Of a stretch of DNA of 64,000 nucleotides, positions 55,561 through 64,000 are shown in pieces. Both the position numbers and the translations under genes were made by a program. The notes beneath the pieces were generated by a model. The model saw only the letters and a list, made by a program, of their open reading frames with translations. It searched no databases and was not told the DNA's origin. Source of the DNA: Massospora cicadina (taxonomy: Eukaryota; Entomophthoromycota; Entomophthoromycetes; Entomophthorales; Entomophthoraceae); contig JAKSZP010002704.1 of NCBI GenBank assembly GCA_022478985.1, positions 124,001 to 188,000 on the forward strand, in the 5' to 3' direction. Within the stretch, counting starts at the first letter, position 1, and each line of letters begins with the position of its first letter.

Positions 55561-55859
55561 AAAGAAGTCCAAATTGGAGCCTTGGGTGGCTTCTGGGATA
55601 CTAATGCCAGCCATGGAGAAATTTGAGTTCTCCTGGCAAATTTAAGTGAAAAACTAGTGAAGATTAAGAGAAATAGATCATTGCATTTGTTCATATGATC
55701 CAGATGGCCGAATTGAGGAGATTCCATGATTTTGGGGCTCTTGATGAGTTGGGATTACCAGCTGGGGTAACCAAGAGCATCAACATATTGGTTGATCGAG
55801 AGCAGCTTGCTGATATGTCAGAAGGCCAGCAAGAGGAGGTGCTCTAACTATTTAAAAAG

Positions 55860-57170
55860 TATTGGGAAGTGTTTGCTCAGGATGACCACAATTTGGGATG
55901 TGCACGAGACATGATCCACAAGGTTGACACCAGGGAAAATTTTCTGATCAGGATGAGAATGATCTGATAATCAAAAGCCACCAAAGTGGCAGTGGAGGAT
56001 GAAAACAGCAAACTAGTAAATTATGGGCTTCTAGTTCTGTCATAAAGTCCCTGGGTGAGTCCAATTCTGATCGTGAAGAAAAAGGATGGCTCTAACTGGG
56101 TGGTGATTGACTACCAGAAACTGAATAAAGTTATAAAAAAGGATTCATATCCCCTACTGAGGATTGACGATGCGCTAGATCAATTAGGAGAAGCAAAGTA
56201 CTTCTCTGCAATGGATCTGATCTCAGGATATTGGCAGATCGACTTGCCAAAGGATGACCAGGAAAAATGCGCGATTATTATTGTTCAGGGGCTATACCAA
56301 CTGATGAGGATGCCCCAGGGTCTATGTAATGTGCCTGCAACGTTTCAGAGGGCCATGGACGTGATACTGAGCAACTTGAAGTTGTTGTGCATCCTGGTAT
56401 ACCTGGACAATAAACGTGTTCAGTAGGACGTTTACTGATTATTTACACCACTTGGAAGAAGTATTCAAGTGACTGTCAACGGCTAACAAGAAGATTAAGC
56501 TGAGGAAGTGCCACTTCTTTAAGAAAGAGTTAGAATATCTGGGATTCATAATCAACTCCAGTGGATTGAAGCTGCAAGCCCAGAAGATGGAAGCCATAGA
56601 ATGGATGGATGTGCTGAAGAGTGTCTGAGACATCCAAGTATTCCTTGGGATTGTCAGATACTACAGAAGATTTATTTGGGACTTCAGCCAAATAGCTGAG
56701 CCATTATTCCATTTATTGAAGGATCCAAAAAAGAATTTGTATGGAATGAAGAGGCCCAGGACTCTTTCAATGAGTTACGCCAGTATTTAATAGATTCTCT
56801 GATTCTGAAATATCTAAATTTTGATCTAGAGTTTATTATTCAAACTGATTCTTCATTGATGGCAATTGGTGCCATATTGATCTGAGTAGACGAACTTGGG
56901 GATGAGAATCCGGTGGTATATGTGAGCTGGACACTCTCAGCTGCTGAGAGGAACTACACCATGACTGAGTGTGAATGCCTTGTGGTCATTTACGCATGTA
57001 AGCAGTTTCAGGTGTACATCCATAGAACACACTTTAAGGTGGTGACAGACCACTCTTTGTTGCATTGGCTTCACAATTTGAGAGAGCCAGAAGGATGACT
57101 GGTCCAATGGGCACTTAAGCTCCAGGCTTATGATTATGAGATTATCCACTGAGCAGGGGCTTCTCACCAG
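55860..57170 (+). pseudogene. Element C reverse transcriptase and RNase H
   Basis: RT: MSPILIVKKKDGSNWVVIDY, YPLLRIDDALDQLGEAKYFS, AMDLISGYWQIDLPKDDQEK and MPQGLCNVPATFQRAMDVIL, then the catalytic box reads LVYLDN followed by a frameshift (about 56395-56425), so the second Asp of YLDD is lost. Then KKLRKCHFFKKE-like sequence, FLGIVRYYRRFI (about 56640-56680) and RNase H (QTDSSLMAIGAIL, then VSWTLSAAERNYTMTECECL, then VVTDHSLLHWLHNLREPEG). At least four breaks. No function is expected. Confidence 0.88.
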
Positions 57171-57199
57171 AACGCGGATGGCTTATCATGGTTATCAAT

Positions 57200-58390
57200 G
57201 GTCCAGATGGTATATCCGTAGGCAGATGAGCTATTCCAGAGAATGGTCAATGGAGAAATCTAAGTTGCACTTTGGAAAGCGATGGAAAACACTGAGACTA
57301 TGGTTGGACAAGTATATAAGACAATCAATGGAAAACAGTTATTGTTCCTGAAGCCATTGGAAAGAGCAGCTATCATGCAAGAAGCTCACAAGGTTGTCGG
57401 GCATGAAGGCCTGAGGAAAACAATCAACCATATTTGCCAGTACTACTACTGGGAACTCATCAACTAAAATGTAGTGGATTACCTAGCTTGTTGTGTGGAG
57501 TGTCAGCTGCAAAAATCACATAAGAATACAACTGGATACTGACTGGTCCACCCCAGATTTGCTTAACACATGGTGTCCATCAACATGATGGGACCACTGA
57601 CAATGAGCACAGGGGGAGTCAAGTACATTATAGTTGCCATTGACCATCTAATGAGATGGGTAGAGACAAAAAACCTAATGAAAGTAGATGCTACCAGAAC
57701 CGCAAGGTTCATCCTGGATCAAGTAGTATACCAGCTTGGATGTCCGCAGGTCCTGCTTAGCAATAATGGGACCAGCTTCATGTCTCATGTGATTTCAAGA
57801 TTGAATGAGATATTGGGGATCAGAGGAATCATGTCAGTACCCTATTGACTGAAGAAAAACAGACTGGTAGAATGGGTGAATGGAACGCTGGCCGTGACAC
57901 TGAGGAAGCTGGTTGCAGGAAGAACTTCTGCATGGAGAATGTACCTGAGTTTGATGACGTTTTCCTACAATATTAGTCATCATAAGGCGATGGAAAAGAC
58001 GCCATTTGAGTTGTTGTATGGGAGAAAGGCCATGTTGCCGCTGATCTTATATTCAGTGGTGGAACCTATGTTGGGGATGAGTGCTGAGCATCACTTGAAC
58101 CAACTGACAAATATTCTGAAAATTGCAATTGCAAGCATTCAATACAACTTTGAAGAAAAGGATATGAGTGAAATTGATGGACAATAAGAACTGACCAGCC
58201 TTAGCAGAATATCAAATAGGTGAAAGAGTTGCCTATTGTAATACACATGGTTTTGGAAGAAGAAACAAACTAGATGTGTTGTGGTTGGGTCCATTTGAAG
58301 TGATTTCCAAGATGGCGACTGATGCCTACTCCATCAAGAATCTCTTGGATGGAAGAGTTGTGAATTGAGTCCATGCTAAGTATCTGAAGC
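57200..58390 (+). pseudogene. Element C integrase
   Basis: The zinc-binding part has HKVVGHEGLRKTINHICQYY (57388-57447) and CVECQLQKSHK (about 57495-57530). The core has MVSINMMGPLTM, IIVAIDHLMRWVE, LGCPQVLLSNNGTSFMS (about 57735-57785; the usual SDNGTxF is SNNGT, so the second catalytic Asp is Asn) and LRKLVAGRTSAWRMYLSLMT. GRRNKLDVLWLGPFEVISKM (58258-58317) and a tail to 58390 follow. Stops interrupt at 57467, 57541, 57848 and 58187. No chromodomain. Confidence 0.87.
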
Positions 58391-60460
58391 AATGGATCAA
58401 TGAAAAAATAAAAAATTTCCAAAGGACTGATGAACCATTAAGTTGGTCTTGTCCTGATGATTAGGTCAAGTCTGAAAAAAGGATCTCTGAACCAATCTGA
58501 ATGGTTAAGTCCAAAAAAGGACCTCTGAACCATAGAAAACTGGCAGGTTTAAGTACCCAGGACCCAGTTTGTGAAAAAAATAAAAGATGGACCGCTGAAC
58601 CAAAACAAGGTCAAGTTCCATGGAAAAAAGAGGAATAAAGATAAAAAATTGATAAAAGATATTTGAAAAAAGATTATAAACTGCATAGAGAAAAACTAAT
58701 ATAATAAATAAATCTTATTTTTATTAGTTGTCACCAATACAGGGATGATTCCACCTATGTTGCCTTTTGGGGGAAGGAGGATGGATTGTGGTAGGTATGA
58801 ACAGCCTGTCAAAATCGATGTGAGATTGGATGCTAGAGAGGGCCAGCCTACACAAAACCACGTTCTTTGAGTGGACAAAGAGCCCTGTGAGAAAGCAACT
58901 AGGCGAAGGGAAATTGAGATGTCAGATGAAGCCAATCTTGAAACCCCAGAGCGAGGAGGAAAGTAACAGTATAAGAAGAGGCAATCACCAAATAACCCTG
59001 AGTAATCATAATATGGTACTGGAGCTGGAAGATTAGTCTTGAGCACCTGACAACGGGCTTCATAAAGAGCACTGGACATATGGGTTGGTAATGAACAAGG
59101 GATGCTTGATGGGTGTTGCCAAATCATGCCCCTACCAACGCCATCAGTTGAAGATACTGATGGGAAATTCTGGCGAAGAGATAGTTGTGCAGGGAATAAA
59201 TGGCATCCTGCAATTGACAACTATGGGCTTCTTGGAAGCTAAAGCTGAAGGAGCGGTGAAACCTGGGCGAGGCTGGAAGCTTTGTGGACCAACTTCATAG
59301 AACTTGGCCAGAAAAGTGAAGATCATAAGCGGCTGTATCCCTATCCAGGATGTTATCAAGATCAGAGGGATTCAGCGCTAGGGACAAAGCCTCAGTGACT
59401 TGGGCCTGGAGTTCAGCATAGGGGAGCTTTGAAATGAATACTGTTACTGATGGTGAGCTCGGTAACCAGAACAGTGGGTTTGTAATATTGTCCAAGTTGG
59501 AGGAAGAACTCAGGAAGCAGGTACAACCCAACAAGAAATGAGTGATCAAGAGCAAATGGCATAATCTCCAGAGCATCTATGACAATGGTCAGTGCACCAG
59601 TGAAAGGAGCCAAATCCAGAGGAGTTTTGAAATCCAACTTTGGAATCTATAGCAGAGGAAGAATCAGCTGAGAGTCATTTGAAATGATTGCAAGCCTGGT
59701 TTTGGAGGGATTATTTACTGTTTCCAGTAATTCAATGGAAGGACTAGCCGCTGACACCAGACTAGGCATATGAGTCATGGAAGGACCATAGAAGATGTCC
59801 CGCCGAGCATCCCTACTCATCTGCTGGAAGAGAAGGAGGTCTTGATTAGACAAACTTTTCAGAAGCTGCTAGTATAATGACTCAGATTTTGACATATGAG
59901 CTGGATGAGAGGGGGATGTCAGACTTATATGGAAGTCAACATTATGCACTCTATAATATTAAGCTCCAATTTTAGAGAAATTAATCTCAAAATTAATGGG
60001 ATAAGATCTCCAAGGGAAGAATTAAGAATGACTTAAGCCAAGAGGTTATGAAAGAAATAACAAGGGCGAATAGAAATAAATATTCTTAATTGAGCCATGA
60101 AATGAACATTGATGGCAGAGTCTCCTGTCTAGGACAAGGAGAAAATCAGGAAATTGAGGACGCCAGACCAAGAATCTTGAATATGACAGCGGGTCATATG
60201 CCCTGACAGGGGGAAAATTGGATCCTGGGACTAATATTGTCACAAGTAAATTTATCAGCCTGGCATGACAGAAAATTGTGAGGACCGCGCTCTGAGTAGG
60301 CAATAGAGAGGAGGAAGAGGAAGAGAGCTACATGCCAATGGTCATCCCGAGTAGTGTTGAGTATTGACAAGTGTACTCCACTTGAACAAATGAAGTATTT
60401 GACCAAGTGTCCAAAGCAGTGTTCTCATTACCCAGTCCTTTTCTCGCTGGAAATCTAGGC
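58391..60460. other. Extra 2-kb segment of element C between integrase and 3' LTR
   Basis: On the sense strand the first 300 bp hold short repeats of AAGTCC/AAAAAAGGA-CTCTGAACCA (58465-58620), with no open frame. From about 58690 to 59895 the opposite strand looks coding (listed separately). The rest (59900-60460) has short antisense frames and no recognised motif. Most gypsy elements have only a short spacer here. Confidence 0.7.
58696..59895 (-). pseudogene. Broken antisense ORF of unknown function in element C
   Basis: On minus an ATG at 59895 opens MSKSESLY, a stop, then LSNQDLLLFQQMSRDARRDI and a 68-codon stretch to TAG near 59647. The same frame continues as IPKLDFKTPLDLAPFTGALT and VGLYLLPEFFLQLGQYYKPT to a stop near 59413. 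One base shift then gives LPYAELQAQVTEALSLALNP and SDLDNILDRDTAAYDL, and another gives VGPQSFQPRPGFTAPSALAS. A further frame, 59220-58696 (174 codons), may be its end or chance. I recognise no domain. Plant gypsy elements such as Grande and Ogre/Retand types can carry antisense ORFs in this position; whether this is comparable is inference. Confidence 0.45.
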
Positions 60461-60472
60461 AAGAGGGGGATG
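60461..60472 (+). other. Polypurine tract of element C
   Basis: AAGAGGGGGATG directly precedes TGTTGGG of the 3' LTR. It would serve as primer for plus-strand DNA synthesis. Confidence 0.8.
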
Positions 60473-61110
60473 TGTTGGGATTTTTGCCCATATTCCCAGC
60501 CTGCTAGATTACCTGGTATTGCTAGGGGAAAATTTCCTAAGGCAAAGTAAATCAAAAATTGGTTGGCTTGAGTTTCAGAGGAACTATGTTCAGGGGATTT
60601 TGGGATATTTGCCTGGTTGTATCCATCGGGGATCAATCTGGATATATACTCAAGATCTCATCGGGCAGAGTTGCCAATGAAATAGGGGCATCTGGTAGTG
60701 ATTAATTATCAGGTGTGCCAATTGAGATTGGTCAGGTTTCATCACTGACTGATTAGAAATTAATAGCAAGTTGTGAGGCGAGTGATGCCACCTGCAACTA
60801 GTGAATCAATTGGTTGGTGTGTGACCTGCCTTAATGGGTAATAAGTCCCATTACTTAAGCAGGTCGCTAGCCAAATATGGTTGGTTCACTATGATTGAGA
60901 GGAAAATGTTAGGGACACATTTTCCAAATCTTTCTGTTTAGGTCTCGAGGATGTCCCACAACAGAATCCTAGCCAAGATGGGGAAGACCATCGCTGTTAA
61001 GATGAGGATTGGTGATTCAATGGCAACAGCTGCCATTTCATCAAAGAGGTGTCAACTGAGGGTTAGATGACCAAATCCACACTATAAGTTCCCTAGGATT
61101 CAATATAATA
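60473..61110 (+). repeat. 3' LTR of element C, first 638 bp (cut by LINE 3)
   Basis: Follows the 5' LTR from TGTTGGGATTTTTGCCCA to CCTAGGATTCAATATAATA, with scattered transitions. Similarity stops near 61110, where sequence matching the 3' end of LINE 2 begins. The rest of the LTR should lie beyond the window. Confidence 0.88.
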
Positions 61111-61246
61111 TATTTATTTAACTGAGGTAAGCCGACCAGGGGACAGACATTATTGAATATACATAAAACTAAGAAAATAACTGACAAATAAAATTGGGCA
61201 CCCCAGACCATCTAGTACTAAAAAAAATTTGGGCACCCCAGGGTAC

Positions 61247-62006
61247 TCAAGTTACCCCTGTTGCCAGTGGGACTGCCATGTATGCGGGGGTTGGTGTGCT
61301 ACTCTGAGGGTTTTCCCCTGCTATGAAGCAGGTGTGAAGGAAATGGTCTGTGTGGAGGAGCCAGAGTGGGAACCATGATTCTATGAGCGCTTTTTGCCTT
61401 GGTCTCATATATCCATAGAGCCAGGCTTGGAAGTGCTCCAGTAAGTGGACATGTAATCTGTTAATAACCCCATTAATGGTTGAGATCGTGCCCTTGAACG
61501 CATCTAATGCAATTTTGTGGATTGTCCACATTGCAATGGCTATTATTAGGGAGCGGAGGGTAGATGGGATTGGTGACTTGATCTGGAGCACAAAGATGCT
61601 CTTTGATATCGAGAATTCCTGTTCGTTTTGGATCTTAAGCAGGCGTGCGACTTCCTGCCATATAGATTTGGTTGGGGGGCAAGTTTCTAGGCGGTGATGT
61701 AGGGAACCCTCCCCCTCCACATACTGCACATGTTTCATAGAGGGAGTTGGAGCGGTCCGCCATCCTATAGATCCTTCTCAGACAGCGCCAGGCATTTGCT
61801 CTTATCCTTGGCTGTAGGAGTGAGTGGTGAGTCATTTTCCACACTGCCTTCTGTGTGGTTAAATCATAGGGAATGTCCAACATATCTAGGTATTCTATCC
61901 TAGATATGTTTGGGGTTGTTGTGAGTATATCTCTCTGGGGGTGGTTTTCTGGGTTTCTTAATCTGAATTGGGGGCTGGGTCGTCCCCTTCCCTGTATAGT
62001 ACTCAT
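61247..62006 (-). pseudogene. LINE 3 ORF2 C-terminal part
   Basis: In one frame: MTHHSLLQPRIRANAWRCLR, then RIYRMADRSNSLYETCAVCG (about 61720-61780). In a shifted frame follow HHRLETCPPTKSIWQEVARL (about 61630-61700), LRSLIIAIAMWTIHKIALDA (about 61495-61560), then ALIESWFPLWLLHTDHFLHT. It has the cysteine/His cluster C-X2-C...H-X4-C expected at the end of LINE ORF2, split by a frameshift in a GGGGG run near 61690-61720. Confidence 0.82.
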
Positions 62007-62039
62007 GTTCTCTATGGTTCATCCCATACGGCGGATAGT

Positions 62040-63668
62040 TCAGAGGATATGTTTGAAATGAGGGGAGGTTCCATGTGGACCCGTTGCAGTAGGGTGTTTG
62101 GCAAGGTATGAAAGTAGTCTGGGTGGGCTATGTGGGTTGATTAATTTGAGCGCCTGTGAAAAGTTAGTCCTTGCTGCTCTGGACCAATGTTGTTGTGGGA
62201 GGTCTGGAGCAAGGACTTCCTTTATCCAGGTACCTAGGATGTGATTGGCGTGGCTCTTGAAATCCATTAGTCCCATGCCTCCGCTTGAGTGTGGGCTAAA
62301 TAGTGTTTCCATCCGTATAGGAGGGGAGAGCCAGGCCACAGCCAGCCCTGGATAAGCGCGCGGGTTGAAGTTATAAAGGTAGGTGAGAAGGCGATCACGT
62401 GGGCTGGGTACCACAGCATCAGGAGGATGAGTGAGTTGGCAACTGTTACTCACCCCATTAGTCCTGGGGTTCTTCCCTTGAGGGAGGCGACGCATTTGGA
62501 TACCCGTTGTAACAGGTTACTTTCCATTGTCTCGTTAGCATATCTATCTGATTCTAGCCAAATTCCAAAGTGTCAGACAGGAGTGGTGGTGGGAGGTGTT
62601 GCAAAGGGTAAAACAATTGGGTTTTTTCTTCGTGTGTTGGTATGAGGTTCTGATGTTGCGGCCCAGTTGTTTGTGTATTTGCCTAAGAGGATGATTTCTG
62701 TCTTTCTTTTGTTGAGCGATGCATTGCTCACCTTGTATACCTCTAGAGTGCATTCCAGCTGTCGGGCATCTTCATTCTTTGCTATAGCTGCTACGCAGTC
62801 ATCCGCAAAGGCCAGTATCTTGAATGTTGGTTGTCCTTGTGCGGTTATCCTCATGAGACGTGAGTTAGTTACTCGGAGGAGTGGGTCAAAGCTGAAATTG
62901 TATAGCAGTGGGCTGAGGGGATCCCCTTGTTTGAGCCCTCTGTGTGGTTTAATCTTGTTTGTTAGGAATCCAGGGCCGCATACAGCAATGGTTGCAGATT
63001 CTGTTAGGAGCATCGCCCATTTTACAAATCTTGGTGGGAGTTTGAGGGCATGTAGACATTCTTTTAGGTTTGGCCAGCTAACACGGTCATACGCCTTTTC
63101 CTGATCCAAGAAGACCAGGGCACCAGTTGCTTTGGATTGGCAAATGTTTGCAACAGGGTGAATGTTGTTCCAGATTGAACGCCCTGATATAAACTAAACT
63201 GGTTGGGTGATAGGACGTCAGATGCAATTGCGCCTATTCTAGCTGCTAAAATTTTTGTCAGAATTTTTGTGTTAGTGTTGGAGAGTGCAATTGGGCGCCA
63301 ATTGGCCAGTTCCAACTTGTCACCCTTTTTATACAAGGTTATAACGTAGGATTCATGGCCTCCTGGTAGTAGGTGTGTTTCCAACAAGCACTGGTTCATA
63401 AATGCCAATAGGAGGGGGGCTATTTGTTGAAAATATTTTTTGTAAAATTCATAGGGTAAAACATCAGGCCCTTGCATTTCCTACGTGGTGCACCGCGAAT
63501 TGTCTCCCAAAGCTCCTCCCATGTAATAAGGGATAGTATGTTGTAATTCTGGTGGTATATTTTATATCTTGGCAGTTTGTATAATTTATTTAATTTTTTG
63601 TGAATCTGTTGGCGTTTTGCAATATAATTTGGTGTAATAACAGTGTACCTCCACCTTGACCTCCTCAT
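62040..63668 (-). pseudogene. LINE 3 reverse transcriptase
   Basis: On minus: GPDVLPYEFYKKYFQQIAPL, TLYKKGDKLELANWRPIALS and KILTKILAARIGAIASDVLS (63477-63200), a frame change near 63190, then KAYDRVSWPNLKECLHALKL, RGLKQGDPLSPLLYNFSFDP and the catalytic FKILAFADDCVAAIAKNEDA (about 62760-62825), with both Asp intact. SLNKRKTEIILLGKY follows, then after a break GGMGLMDFKSHANHILGTWI (about 62230-62290). Frameshifts at about 63190 and 62570 make it inactive. Confidence 0.9.
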
Positions 63669-64000
63669 GGTCAGTTGTCATGGTTCCGTTGGTCTTGCGG
63701 ACCTGTGTGCATGTGGGCTGGTTTCCACGGAAGTGGAATTGGCAGAAAAAGTATGTCAAACAGGTTTCTCCTTCCTTTATGAACTTACCTTTGTTTGATA
63801 CTTTGATTCTGTGTTGGTGTTTGAAGATGAGATTGTTAAGTTGGGCAGATATTTCTGCCCATTTGCGTCCCTAGTTGTGGCTATAGCCAGATCTTGGAGT
63901 ATGTATCTCCAGGTGGTCTAGTTCCACCAAGGTACGCTTGATTGTGGCCATGTCTGCAGTGTACTTACGTGATGCAATACGTCAGGTTTTGTTGATTAAA
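63669..64000 (-). pseudogene. LINE 3 linker between endonuclease and RT (partial)
   Basis: On minus the sequence corresponds in position to the LINE 2 linker (31504-32100), with fragments such as CFFCQFHFRGNQPTCTQVRK near 63690-63760. No continuous frame; cut by the window end. Confidence 0.5.

Larger units (their letters stand above)
52089..61110 (+). mobile_element. Ty3/gypsy element C (5' LTR, full internal region, interrupted 3' LTR)
   Basis: 5' LTR is 52089-53239 (1151 bp), internal region 53240-60472 (7.2 kb), 3' LTR from 60473, which loses similarity near 61110 where LINE 3 begins. Gag, CCHC knuckle, protease, RT, RNase H and integrase are present in order on +. The internal region is about 2 kb longer than expected, because of the segment after the integrase (58391-60460). 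The LTR family is also present as the solo LTR at 28142-34604. Confidence 0.93.
61111..64000 (-). mobile_element. LINE 3: 3' part of a non-LTR retrotransposon, running off the window
   Basis: Its 3' end (minus) reads through GGGTGCCC blocks and ends ...GCTTACCTCAGTTAAATAAATA near 61111. The corresponding 3' end of LINE 2 also has GGTGCC and an AT-rich tail. The same order of modules as LINE 2 is present, so the two are related families. The endonuclease and ORF1 would lie to the right of 64000. Confidence 0.9.

Noticed and set aside
58696..59220. 174-codon minus-strand frame as an independent host gene
   Set aside because: It sits within element C, lacks a domain and has low-complexity hydrophobic/serine-rich composition; kept only as a possible end of the antisense ORF.

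Overview
The window is repeat-dominated nuclear DNA of a filamentous fungus. Two host genes are recognisable: a White Collar-1-type blue-light photoreceptor/transcription factor (9294-11206, + strand) and a PUF6/PUM3-type ribosome-biogenesis protein (48988-51334, + strand). Both carry short spliceosomal introns with GT...AG ends. Almost everything else is transposable-element sequence: Ty3/gypsy LTR retrotransposons with and without chromodomains, endonuclease/RT LINEs, solo LTRs and one Tc1/mariner-type DNA transposon. I cannot name the species. A GATA-type zinc finger on the same chain as the LOV domain is typical of ascomycetes and early-diverging fungi; agaric and Cryptococcus WC-1 homologues lack it. 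Introns of 35-39 nt and the TE load suggest a large-genome lineage, but this is inference.

Layout. 1-505: 3' end of a gypsy element (A) and its LTR. 509-3774: 5'-truncated chromodomain gypsy element (B) with 3' LTR. 3775-5900: decayed LINE interrupted by a solo LTR (3862-4469). 6056-7474: solo LTR. 7475-9239: non-coding, with a 60-bp tandem duplication. 9240-11206: WC-1-like gene. 11207-14856: no gene found. 14857-48701: a nest of transposons. 48988-51334: PUF6/PUM3-like gene. 51335-52088: no gene found. 52089-61110: gypsy element C, whose 3' LTR is interrupted by another LINE (61111 to the window end).

The nest can be resolved from target-site duplications (TSDs) and matching LTR lengths. 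From the outside in: a Tc1/mariner-like transposon (14857-48701) is split by LTR I (from 15207). LTR I is split by LTR H (15223-45584), and LTR H is split by gypsy element E (16533-45332, TSD CCCCA, two 745-bp LTRs). Element E holds three separate insertions: solo LTR G (18816-19665, TSD GATCT), gypsy element D (21398-35780, LTRs of 1640 and 1639 bp) and gypsy element F (37244-44573, TSD AGTGA, two 1430-bp LTRs). The 5' LTR of D holds a solo LTR of family C (28142-34604, TSD GATGC), which in turn holds LINE 2 (29063-34357, 16-bp TSD). That makes seven levels. Without the nest, the two host genes would lie about 4 kb apart.

The host genes have good coding sequence but need several single-base frame corrections. 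Most are one extra base in a short A or T run, which may be assembly error rather than decay. The retroelements carry stops, frameshifts and many transitions, so most are dead copies. LINE 2 is the best preserved, with an uninterrupted 435-codon RT frame. Element C has about 2 kb after its integrase with coding-like sequence on the opposite strand, which I do not recognise.
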